Positions 21,477-28,413 of a stretch of 64,000 bases of DNA are shown here, piece after piece (the first letter of the stretch is position 1; the number at the start of each line of letters is the position of its first letter). The notes below the pieces were generated by a model that was not told the DNA's origin, did no database searches, and saw only the letters and a list, made by a program, of their open reading frames with translations. This stretch comes from Vreelandella stevensii S18214 (GTDB lineage: Bacteria; Pseudomonadota; Gammaproteobacteria; Pseudomonadales; Halomonadaceae). The DNA lies in NCBI RefSeq assembly GCF_000275725.1, contig NZ_AJTS01000023.1:1-64000 (forward strand), in the 5' to 3' direction. The position numbers and the translations under genes were made by a program.

Positions 21477-22337
21477 TTACCGCGATGACGACAGCGCCTG
21501 TTTGACAGCCTCCTCCAGCGACAGCGTGGGCCTACCCAGCAACTGGCTCAACTGACGGCTCTCATCCAACAAGGCCCCCTTGGCAACGCCCCTATCGGCA
21601 TCTGCCAATACGCTAGCGAACTCCTTCGGCAGCCCCGCCTGCTGCAAAGCACTTACGTAGTCGGCTTCACTTACGTTGACGTAATCGACGCGCTGTCCGC
21701 TTTGCCGCGAGATAACGGCCGCCAGCTCGCCCAACGTATAAGCGCTGTCACCAGCCAACTCATACACGGGCTCCCTGTGCTGATCGCTGGCAAGCACGAT
21801 GGCCGCTGCTTCGGCGTAATCAGCCCGCCCAGCCGAGGCAATCCGCCCCTCGTCGGCACAGCCAAACAAGGCACCCTGGGCGACCGCCCCAGAAGCTCCC
21901 TGCGTATAATTTTCGGTGTACCAGCCGTTGCGCAGCAGCACATAAGGAACACCAGAGGCATGAATCAGTGCCTCGGTCTCACGGTGCTCCTGCGCTAGAC
22001 CAAGCGGCGACGAATCGGCATGCAGTAGACTGGTATACGCCAATAGTGCCACGCCCTGACGCTTCGCAGCCTCGATGACCGCCCGATGCTGATTGACACG
22101 CTGGCCAATCTCGCTAGACGAGATCAGCAGCACCTTTTCGGCTCCTTGCAAAGCCGCTTGCCAGCTATCGGGGTCATCGTAATTGGCTTGACGTACATGT
22201 ACGCCTAGCTCGGCCAGCGGCTGGGCTTTTTCCACATTTCGCACGGCGGCCACAATGTGCTCGGCAGGCACGCGCTTCACTAGCGCATCAATCACCAAGC
22301 CGCCTAGCTGTCCGGTAGCACCCGTTACTACGATCAT
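21477..22337 (-). CDS. qorB: NAD(P)H:quinone oxidoreductase, QorB/YtfG-like NmrA-type SDR
   Basis: The protein has 286 residues, with the Rossmann motif VVTGATGQLGGLV at the N-terminus and the NmrA-type SDR fold. YTSLLHADSSPLGLAQEHRETE resembles E. coli YtfG, a quinone oxidoreductase. The divergent neighbour is an HxlR regulator, the same arrangement as E. coli ytfG/ytfH, which supports the assignment. Confidence 0.8.
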   Translation of the reverse strand: MIVVTGATGQLGGLVIDALVKRVPAEHIVAAVRNVEKAQPLAELGVHVRQANYDDPDSWQAALQGAEKVLLISSSEIGQRVNQHRAVIEAAKRQGVALLAYTSLLHADSSPLGLAQEHRETEALIHASGVPYVLLRNGWYTENYTQGASGAVAQGALFGCADEGRIASAGRADYAEAAAIVLASDQHREPVYELAGDSAYTLGELAAVISRQSGQRVDYVNVSEADYVSALQQAGLPKEFASVLADADRGVAKGALLDESRQLSQLLGRPTLSLEEAVKQALSSSR

Positions 22338-22389
22338 GTTTTCACCTCATTCATCTGCAATGGTTGGTGAAATGAAGCGTACCCTTTAA

Positions 22390-22426
22390 ACTAACTTTTA
22401 GTAAGTACGCACAAAAAGGTAAGTAC
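22390..22426. promoter_or_regulatory. Candidate HxlR operator between qorB and its regulator
   Basis: A 13-bp palindrome, ACTAA-CTT-TTAGT (22390-22402), overlaps the first of two direct repeats GTAAGTAC (22401-22408 and 22419-22426), spaced 18 bp start to start and ending next to the HxlR ATG. The position in a divergent promoter fits an autoregulatory site. Binding is inferred. Confidence 0.45.
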
Positions 22427-22427
22427 C

Positions 22428-22838
22428 ATGACCCGTCACCCAACGGCCCCTGATCAAAGCGCCAGCCATGGGGCACTCGCCAATGCCATGCGCCGTGGCG
22501 AAGTACTCGCAAAAGCCTGCCCATCACGGCAGATTTTGAAACACGTGACCAGCCAGTGGGGGGTTTTAGTGCTGCTGGTGTTGATGAAAGGCACCCACCG
22601 CTTCAGCGAACTGCGCCGCAAGATCGAGGGTGTCAGTGAGAAAATGCTGGCACAAACGCTTCAGCAACTGGAAGAGGATGGCCTGGTAGCACGCTATGCG
22701 CACCCCGTCGTGCCGCCGCATGTGGAGTATTCATTAACGGCGCCGGGCAAAGAGCTGGGGCAGCACATCGAAGCGCTAACCGATTGGATCGAACACAACC
22801 TGCCTACACTGCTTGCTGCAAGCCGAAAGCCTGACTAG
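22428..22838 (+). CDS. HxlR-family transcriptional regulator (QorR/YtfH-like)
   Basis: The protein has 136 residues with one winged HTH of the HxlR type (WGVLVLLVLMKGTHRFSELRRKIEGVSEKMLAQTLQQLEEDGLV). Cys31 (ACPSR) is in the position of the redox-sensing cysteine of QorR proteins, which release DNA on oxidation. It is divergent from qorB and overlaps the stop of the next gene by 4 bp on the opposite strand. Confidence 0.88.
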   Translation: MTRHPTAPDQSASHGALANAMRRGEVLAKACPSRQILKHVTSQWGVLVLLVLMKGTHRFSELRRKIEGVSEKMLAQTLQQLEEDGLVARYAHPVVPPHVEYSLTAPGKELGQHIEALTDWIEHNLPTLLAASRKPD

Positions 22839-23518
22839 CTACCCATGCTCAAGCGATGCAGGGCCGCATTACTTTGCACGATGGAGGGCGTGACCTCCTC
22901 CAGCGCCACCTTGACCATACCCGCTGCCACGGCCTCTACCGAAATAGGCCGCAGGGTAAGCGGTAGCCACCGCACTGCGGGTGACAGCACCGCGCTCGCC
23001 CACGTCTCTGCCAAGCGCCCATCCTGCGGCCGCCCCAACAACAGCGAAGGCCGAGCAAAGAACACACAGGGCAACCCCAGCGCCTGAATATCCCGCTCCA
23101 CTTCGCCTTTCACGCGGTTATAAAATATCGACGAGCGAGCATTGGCACCGTGCGCCGTCACCACAGCCAACCGGCTCACCCCCGCCGCTTTGCAGGCACG
23201 GGCAAACGCCAGCACCAACCCATGGTCCACGCGACGAAACGCCTCTTTACTCCCTGCCTGCTTTTTCGTGGTGCCCAGCGCTACAAACGCCATGGCCCCA
23301 GCGGGCACCAGCTCGGCAACCTCAGCTTCCAGTTGTTCGAAATCCAGCAGCGCAGGCTGAAGCCTGGAAGCGTTAGCGTGGGGAAATTCACGAGCAAGAT
23401 CCAGCTCGCGGCGGGTCACGACGATGACGCTCTCCACCTCATCGCGCTGGGAAAGCTGCGTCACGAGGTGCTGGCCAATGGCGCCAGTGGCACCAAGAAC
23501 GATGGCGGTGGTGGGCAT
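22835..23518 (-). CDS. NAD(P)-binding SDR-like oxidoreductase (HTATIP2-like)
   Basis: The protein has 227 residues. The N-terminus IVLGATGAIGQHLV is a Rossmann nucleotide-binding loop, and SIFYNRVKGEVERDI holds the Y-x3-K pair of short-chain dehydrogenases. Overall it resembles the HTATIP2/YbjT-type atypical SDR group, whose members act in redox or assembly functions. Substrate is unknown. It is convergent with the HxlR gene. Confidence 0.75.
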   Translation of the reverse strand: MPTTAIVLGATGAIGQHLVTQLSQRDEVESVIVVTRRELDLAREFPHANASRLQPALLDFEQLEAEVAELVPAGAMAFVALGTTKKQAGSKEAFRRVDHGLVLAFARACKAAGVSRLAVVTAHGANARSSIFYNRVKGEVERDIQALGLPCVFFARPSLLLGRPQDGRLAETWASAVLSPAVRWLPLTLRPISVEAVAAGMVKVALEEVTPSIVQSNAALHRLSMGS

Positions 23519-23625
23519 GATTGACCTCTTGAAAATGTGAACGTCTGGTCAAGCTAGTACGCAGCAGTTTGCTACTGGTGTAGCGTCACGCTACAATTTT
23601 TTAAGTCCAACGACAGGAGTGACTG

Positions 23626-23847
23626 ATGTCTACTGCAAGCATACGCTTAGATAAAGAACTGGTGGATAAAGCGGCCATCATGGCAAGGGCTTTACACCGT
23701 ACAACACCCAAGCAAATAGAACACTGGGCAAAAATCGGCGAGATGATGGAAGACAACCCCGATTTGCCCTACGACTTTGTCCGCCAAGCCATCATCGCAC
23801 AGGCAGAACGTGATGCTGGAAAGCTGGAGGCCTACGATTTTGATTAG
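23626..23847 (+). CDS. ParD-like antitoxin
   Basis: The protein has 73 residues: an N-terminal ribbon-helix-helix-like segment (STASIRLDKELVDKAAIMARALHRT) followed by TPKQIEHWAKIGEMMEDNPDLPYDFV, which matches the ParD-like antitoxin family. AGGAG precedes ATG 23626. It overlaps the toxin gene by 8 bp, standard for type II toxin-antitoxin operons. Confidence 0.8.
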   Translation: MSTASIRLDKELVDKAAIMARALHRTTPKQIEHWAKIGEMMEDNPDLPYDFVRQAIIAQAERDAGKLEAYDFD

Positions 23848-24127
23848 CGCTACCAGCGTATTACAAACGCCTTCCTTCAAGAAAGCGGTCAAAAAACTCA
23901 AGCCAAATCAAAAAAAAGACCTGGACTCTGTCATCAGGCAGCTAATGGCCGACCCCTATATGGGAGAACAGAAGAAAGGCGACCTGGCTTTCCTGCGAGT
24001 ACACAAGTTCAAAATGAACAAGCAACTGACCCTACTGGGTTATAGCTTCCATGAGGGTGTTCTTGTGCTTGAGCTGATGGCACTGGGCTCACACGAAAAC
24101 TTCTACCGCGATATCAAACGACAGTAG
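23840..24127 (+). CDS. RelE/ParE-family toxin
   Basis: The protein has 95 residues. FKKAVKKLKPNQKKDLDSVIRQLMADP, then LAFLRVHKFKMNKQLTLLGYSF and a C-terminal acidic/aromatic end match the RelE/ParE fold. TTG 23840 is preferred: GGAGG lies 9 nt upstream and the start falls inside the last codons of the antitoxin. ATG 23813 is an alternative with a poorer site. The TAG stop lies inside the first base positions of repeat copy R1. Whether it cleaves mRNA or targets gyrase cannot be told. Confidence 0.78.
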   Translation: MISATSVLQTPSFKKAVKKLKPNQKKDLDSVIRQLMADPYMGEQKKGDLAFLRVHKFKMNKQLTLLGYSFHEGVLVLELMALGSHENFYRDIKRQ

Positions 24128-24177
24128 CACGTGGTAACGAGCGAGCAGCGAGGCACCCGCGAGGCCGCGCCACCGAG
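24124..24177 (+). repeat. 54-bp dispersed repeat, copy R1
   Basis: The copy begins GTAGCACGTGGTAACGAGCG and ends GAGGCCGCGCCACCGAG. It is the most divergent of four same-orientation copies and overlaps the toxin stop codon. Confidence 0.9.
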
Positions 24178-24236
24178 AGAAAAGGTAAGCAACCCACGCC
24201 CCACCATCACCTGACTGAATACATCCGCCTCACGGA

Positions 24237-24647
24237 TCAGGTATCGCCCCCCACAAACCGCGACTTCACCTTTGCTGACGGCACCATACAGGCATTTTTC
24301 TTACCAAAGAGCCGATAGCGATGCCGCGCGAATAGTTTATAAGCCGCGTCCCTGATCGGCCTGGGCACCCCCTTGAGTGCATAACACAGCCGCCAAGGCC
24401 CTTTCAGGTCTTTGGCAATCTCAAGGGCGGCATCCGAGAGCACATAACACTCACCCTCCTTGATCAGCACCAGAGTGTCCGTGCCCACATCAGGAACGTT
24501 GAAGCGCTCCGTCAGCTCCTGGGCCAACTCACTCTGCATCGGGGTGAAGGCAAAGACGCCCTCTGGATCTCGCTGGATGATGAAACTCACTGCACCATTG
24601 CAGAAGTTGCACACACCATCGAATATCACGATATGCCGATTATCCAT
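24237..24647 (-). CDS. DCC-family thiol-disulfide oxidoreductase (DUF393)
   Basis: The protein has 136 residues. FDGVCNFCNGAV (C13, C16) near the N-terminus, GVCNFCN-x-AVSFI and the YxLFARHRYRLFG end are typical of the DCC/DUF393 family, which has a thioredoxin-like fold. Cellular substrates are unknown. The gene lies between repeat R1 and a truncated acetyltransferase copy, all on the minus strand. Confidence 0.88.
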   Translation of the reverse strand: MDNRHIVIFDGVCNFCNGAVSFIIQRDPEGVFAFTPMQSELAQELTERFNVPDVGTDTLVLIKEGECYVLSDAALEIAKDLKGPWRLCYALKGVPRPIRDAAYKLFARHRYRLFGKKNACMVPSAKVKSRFVGGDT

Positions 24648-24698
24648 AGGCTCCTGAAGAAAGAAGACGTTCGTTCGACATGGGTAGGTTGCCTGACA

Positions 24699-24896
24699 CT
24701 ACGGGCAACGGCGCACCATTACAATCCGCTGCATCGGGTCGGGAAGCGCTGCCCAAGGTGCAGTGTTCCAATACCGCATTACCCCATGATCAGAAAAGAT
24801 TTCCAGCAGGCTATCCGACTCATCAATGGCCACGGGTTTGAGTATCAACCGCGCGGTTTCAATCACGGGGAAAAATAATCCTTTCAATATCAGCAC
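24699..24896 (-). pseudogene. Truncated GNAT acetyltransferase (5' fragment)
   Basis: The first 50 or so codons match the intact GNAT gene at 25641-26201 (MLILKGLFFPVIETARLIL, then MRYWNTAPWA). After that the homology stops and 15 unrelated residues lead to a stop. The loss point coincides with the end of a 317-bp duplicated block, so this is a partial copy left by recombination and not a functional enzyme. Confidence 0.85.
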
Positions 24897-25066
24897 TCCA
24901 TTTCCATATCTAGCACTGGCTGGCTACCATCACCAAGTCCGTCAATTCACCCCCCTGGCATCGCGCCGGAACAAAGCCGCACACTGCGCGCCACCAAGGG
25001 CAGCCACCCCTGTAGCGCGTGGTAACGAGCGATCAGCGAGGCACCCGCGAGGCCGCGCCACCGAGC
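24750..25066 (-). repeat. 317-bp duplicated block, copy 1
   Basis: The block spans the 5' end of the GNAT fragment, its upstream leader and repeat R2. Copy 2 is at 26055-26371 with no indels and about nine substitutions by eye. Identity ends one base after the 54-bp repeat. Confidence 0.9.
25012..25065 (+). repeat. 54-bp dispersed repeat, copy R2
   Basis: The sequence begins GTAGCGCGTGGTAACGAGCG and ends GCGCCACCGAG. It is identical in length to R4 and lies between the DUF6979-like gene and the truncated GNAT leader. Confidence 0.9.
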
Positions 25067-25124
25067 AGCTATCGATGCTCAAAACTGTGATACGTGGCGC
25101 GATCAAACACACTATCAGCGCGGT

Positions 25125-25508
25125 TCAAATGCTCAGCAACCCAGCACGCCACAGCGCAAGTACCACTTCGACTTGCTGGTTATGCTGTTTCGGTGCCCCT
25201 TGGACGACAATTCCCCAAAGTTGTTTTCTGGGCAAATCGGCCAAGTGCGGTTTTTCGTGAAGAAGCTTAAGCAAGTCAATCGCGTATTTTTTGTTGGAAA
25301 CAGAGGTGGTGTACTTACCAGCCTCTATTCCCTCGACATAGCCTTCTTCGCATAACCCCAAAAATGCAGACCGTGGACAGCCTTTAACACGAGCAGCATG
25401 CTGATCAGGAAACATGGATGCGGCGGCCAAATTCCACGCTTCTACAGGAGAAACACCTTCCCCTGCCAAGCGAACAGCCTGTAAAGCAACATCGCCATAT
25501 TTAGCCAT
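25125..25508 (-). CDS. DUF6979-like small protein
   Basis: The protein has 127 residues from ATG 25508, preceded by GGGGG; the open frame further upstream only translates repeat R3. MAKYGDVALQAVRLA, CPRSAFLGLCEEGYVEGI and VVLALWRAGLL resemble a small conserved family that I recall as DUF6979, often found among mobile cassette genes. Function is unknown. It is bracketed by repeats R2 and R3. Confidence 0.65.
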   Translation of the reverse strand: MAKYGDVALQAVRLAGEGVSPVEAWNLAAASMFPDQHAARVKGCPRSAFLGLCEEGYVEGIEAGKYTTSVSNKKYAIDLLKLLHEKPHLADLPRKQLWGIVVQGAPKQHNQQVEVVLALWRAGLLSI

Positions 25509-25534
25509 TTTACGCCCCCAACTCGAATCACCAT

Positions 25535-25585
25535 GTAGCGCGTGGTAACGAGCGATCAGCGAGGCACCCGCGAGGCCGCGCCACC
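25535..25585 (+). repeat. 54-bp dispersed repeat, copy R3 (51 bp)
   Basis: It has the same core as R2 and R4 but loses the terminal GAG (ends GCGCCACC then AATAG). It lies between the GNAT stop and the DUF6979-like start. Confidence 0.9.
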
Positions 25586-25640
25586 AATAGAAAAGTAGGC
25601 AGCCATCCAGGCTCCACCAGCGGGTGGACACCGCCATTCG

Positions 25641-26201
25641 CTATGCGGGAAGATCACTGACCAAGCGCCCATACATTGCCGAGTCAGAGACAACGCCATT
25701 GACTTCCCAGCGCTGCCTTAGCAGCCCCTCTTGAGAAAACCCGAGCTTACCTAGTGCTTTCGCTGACGCCAGGTTCTCTGGATCAATCTCTGCTTCAATC
25801 CGCCGGAGCCCCAATGAGTTGAACCCGTACTGAATCAACGCCTCGCCTGCCTCATGAATATATCCCTGCCCCCAGCATGAACGGCCCAACCCAAACCCGA
25901 TTTCAGCCCGTTTGGATGCTTGATCGTAGCTGAACAGCATACACTTGCCAGCCAACTCACCTGTCGACTTCAGATACACGCCGAGCACCAGCGACTCTTC
26001 ACGGCGCATCGACTCATGACTTCCATTGATGAAATCAATCGCGTCCTGAATCGTTGCCCAAGGTGCAGTGTTCCAATACCGCATGACCTCATGATCAGAA
26101 AAGATTTCCAGCAGGCTATCCGAGTCATTGATGGCCAAGGGTTTAAGTATCAACCGCGCGGTTTCAATCACGGGGAAAAATAATCCTTTCAATATCAGCA
26201 C
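25641..26201 (-). CDS. GNAT family N-acetyltransferase (RimJ/RimL-like)
   Basis: The protein has 186 residues. ETARLILKPL at the N-terminus, the acetyl-CoA pyrophosphate loop region (AEIGFGLGRSCWGQGYIHEAGEALIQYGF), and LGLRRIEAEIDPENLASAKALGKLGF are typical of the RimJ/RimL-type acetyltransferase family. Substrate is unknown. A truncated duplicate of its 5' end and leader lies at 24699-25066. Confidence 0.88.
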   Translation of the reverse strand: MLILKGLFFPVIETARLILKPLAINDSDSLLEIFSDHEVMRYWNTAPWATIQDAIDFINGSHESMRREESLVLGVYLKSTGELAGKCMLFSYDQASKRAEIGFGLGRSCWGQGYIHEAGEALIQYGFNSLGLRRIEAEIDPENLASAKALGKLGFSQEGLLRQRWEVNGVVSDSAMYGRLVSDLPA

Positions 26202-26371
26202 TCCATTTCCATATCTAGCACTGGCTGGCTACTATCACCAAGTCCGTCAACTCACCCCCCTGGCATCGCGCCGGAACAAAGCCGCACACTGCGCGCCACC
26301 AAGGGCAGCCACCCCTGTAGCGCGTGGTAACGAGCGATCAGCGAGGCACCCGCGAGGCCGCGCCACCGAGC
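26055..26371 (-). repeat. 317-bp duplicated block, copy 2
   Basis: This is the copy attached to the intact GNAT gene: its first 49 codons, leader and repeat R4. It is likely the parental copy because the gene here is complete. Confidence 0.9.
26317..26370 (+). repeat. 54-bp dispersed repeat, copy R4
   Basis: It begins GTAGCGCGTGGTAACGAGCG and ends GCGCCACCGAG, then diverges from R2 after one further base. It lies between the LysE-type gene and the GNAT leader. Confidence 0.9.
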
Positions 26372-26397
26372 TGAGCGAAATGCACCCAGCAACATTG

Positions 26398-27018
26398 TCA
26401 CTCACGGCGGGCCAACAGCAGCCCTGCCCCCGCACTTCCCAATAACCCGGCACACACTCGATTGAACAGGCGCCGCATGGAGGGGCGCGAGAACCAGTGG
26501 CGCAATGCCTTGCCGAAGAACGCGTAACCGGCGATGGCAACCCACTCTAGCAACAGAAATAGCGCCCCGAGTATCAGGAACTGAAGCCCTACGGAACCCG
26601 CGGGGTCGACAAACTGGGGCAGGAACGCGGTAAAGATCAGGATGGCTTTGGGGTTGCCCGCTGCCAGCAGGAATTCCTGCCTCGCCAGTTGAAGCAGATT
26701 CTTGCCGCCCAGCGCCTCGCTATCGCCTTCTGCCGGGTCTGCGTTCCAGAGCTGATACGCCAGCCAGAGGAGGTACAGCCCACCGGCGATTTTGACGGCG
26801 AGAAACACCTTTTCGGAGGTATGCAGCACGGTGGCCAACCCGGTAGCGGCCAATGTAATCATGCCCACAAAGGCCACCAACCGACCCATCCCCGCATAGC
26901 AGGCCACCCGTATGCCGTACCGCTTGGCATTCGCCATGGAGAGCAGATTGTTGGTGCCGGGGGCCATGTTCAGGGCAAAACATGCAGGTATGAATAACAG
27001 GAGCGTCATCAGGGTCAT
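26398..27018 (-). CDS. LysE/RhtB-family amino-acid exporter
   Basis: The protein has 206 residues with about six hydrophobic segments. CFALNMAPGTNNLLSM near the N-terminus corresponds to the family motif NxxPGPN, and GNPKAILIFTAFLPQF to the conserved GNPK segment. ATG 27018 is used because GGTGGG lies about 7 nt upstream; GTG 27030 is an alternative. It probably exports a hydrophobic or neutral amino acid. Confidence 0.88.
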   Translation of the reverse strand: MTLMTLLLFIPACFALNMAPGTNNLLSMANAKRYGIRVACYAGMGRLVAFVGMITLAATGLATVLHTSEKVFLAVKIAGGLYLLWLAYQLWNADPAEGDSEALGGKNLLQLARQEFLLAAGNPKAILIFTAFLPQFVDPAGSVGLQFLILGALFLLLEWVAIAGYAFFGKALRHWFSRPSMRRLFNRVCAGLLGSAGAGLLLARRE

Positions 27019-27048
27019 GTCGGTTCCCACCTTGTAAAGTGAATAGGG

Positions 27049-28014
27049 TCAGCTCCCGGCACCAGGCTCATCTGCCTTCGCCCTGGGCTGGTTGGTGACA
27101 CCAAACGGAATATGAACAGAAGGCACCACCGCACTGGCGGACTGCAAATGGCCAGACTGATCATCGAAGAAGATGTGCGGCTTCAACACACCCAGCACTC
27201 TGCCCTTCTCGATGCCGCCGAGGAAGAACGCATCGTTGGCCATGACGCCCCAGCTTTTCAGCGTCTTCAAGGCGCGCTCATGGGAAGGCGCATTGCGGGC
27301 GGTGACAATCGAAACGCGTATACGGTTTTCATACTCCGGGTGCTGCTGCTTGTACGCTTCTTCCGCCGACTGGATTCTTGAAATGCGTACCAGGAACTCT
27401 TTTAGTGGCCCAGGATGGTGGGGCTGCATCACGTTCTTTACTTCATGATCGTGGAAGGCCGTGAGTCCTGATGCCTGCATGACCGACTCGGATTCGTCAC
27501 CCGCCAGCACGCCATCAAAGTCAAAAGCGATGCGCAGTGTCTGGTCGTCTTCATCGTCGTCAAACATGGAATCCAGCACCTGCCCCGCCGGATGCCCGCT
27601 GCCAATGGCGGCCTCCACGTCCGGCTTGTGGCCAGACAAAAATAGCGCAATGTTCAACGCGGGAATGTACTCATAGGGCGAACGCCCCTGCATGAAGATC
27701 GCCCGGGTAATGCCCAGCCCGTAGTGCTTGATGGTTTTCATGACCCGCAAGCCGGTATCCGGGTCGTTGCGTGACAGCAGCACCACCTCCACCAGCGGGT
27801 CTTCCGGGCTGGGGCTCAAGTCGTTCAACGCCAGCAGCCGCTTGATAAACGGAAACGCGATGCCCTTGGGGAGCGGAACCTCAAGATTCTTTTCCTGATA
27901 TTCGCGGTACTGCTCCTCCCCCTCGCGGCGAAAGACGGCATCGGATTCGCTCAGATCAAAGACCGCACTGGAGGCAACGCCAATGACCAGACGGTTATCG
28001 AGTTCGTAGGGCAT
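27049..28014 (-). CDS. Cytosolic-type 5'-nucleotidase (NT5C1-like)
   Basis: The protein has 321 residues. It matches the 5'-nucleotidase family PF06189: NRLVIGVASSAVFDLSESD at the start, LLSRNDPDTGLRVMKTI, RAIFMQGRSP, and the HAD-type nucleophile motif AFDFDGVLAGDESE near 167. FFDDQ near the end supplies the metal-binding Asp pair. It probably dephosphorylates nucleoside monophosphates. It reads toward the LysE gene, 30 bp away. Confidence 0.85.
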   Translation of the reverse strand: MPYELDNRLVIGVASSAVFDLSESDAVFRREGEEQYREYQEKNLEVPLPKGIAFPFIKRLLALNDLSPSPEDPLVEVVLLSRNDPDTGLRVMKTIKHYGLGITRAIFMQGRSPYEYIPALNIALFLSGHKPDVEAAIGSGHPAGQVLDSMFDDDEDDQTLRIAFDFDGVLAGDESESVMQASGLTAFHDHEVKNVMQPHHPGPLKEFLVRISRIQSAEEAYKQQHPEYENRIRVSIVTARNAPSHERALKTLKSWGVMANDAFFLGGIEKGRVLGVLKPHIFFDDQSGHLQSASAVVPSVHIPFGVTNQPRAKADEPGAGS

Positions 28015-28059
28015 GTGCTTCCTTTGTGGGTGGTTGAAGGGGGCTTGGGATGAGCTGAT

Positions 28060-28340
28060 GTTTTTTTAAGTCAGCAAACAGTATGATTTTCAACAGGATG
28101 GACGGATCATGACCATCCTGTTGTGTCGTTGCGATATCCATGTTTGAAAACCGACAATTCGAGTTTACGCTTGATCAGGTAATGCACTGCATGCTCGAAA
28201 ATGCCTGGCTTGAGCTGATAGTTGATCACCACCATGGCGTTCTGATCGTAGTTGTAAACCTTGCAGCGCGGCATGCATACCACTCCCCATCTGTTTTCCC
28301 GATCCTACCAAAACTTGGTTGTCAAAGGAGTTTTTCTACA
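28060..28340 (-). pseudogene. IS1182-type transposase remnant, frameshifted, with one IS end
   Basis: From ATG 28274, MPRCKVYNYDQNAMVVINYQ then PGIFEHAVHYLIKRKLELSV match the N-terminus of IS1182-group transposases. The frame stops at TGA (28107-28109), but DPSILLKIILFA continues in the next frame, so two bases appear lost. Homology ends soon after. The sequence from 28340 downward (TGTAGAAAAACTCCTTTGAC) abuts the attC core exactly and may be the IS terminal repeat. The 28015-28407 stretch otherwise holds no gene. Confidence 0.72.
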
Positions 28341-28341
28341 G

Positions 28342-28413
28342 TCTCAACGCCCGCCACACGGGCAAAGTTGAAGCGTAGCGTAAACTTTGTCACCGTGCTG
28401 GCGATTGTTATGC
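28342..28413 (-). repeat. Integron attC site A (3' of the DUF4917 cassette)
   Basis: On the minus strand the site starts at GCATAAC (28413 down) and ends at GCGTTGAGA. The arms GCCAGCACGG and GCCACACGG pair except for one unpaired G, and ACAAAGTT/AACTTTGC extends the stem. The TAA stop of the upstream gene (28408-28410) lies inside the first core, a hallmark of gene cassettes. The far core is slightly degenerate. Confidence 0.75.

Noticed and set aside
24124-26370. The 54-bp repeats R1-R4 as integron attC sites
   Set aside because: They lack paired xTAAC/GTTAx cores and do not fold into the long imperfect palindrome seen at 28-31.6 kb.
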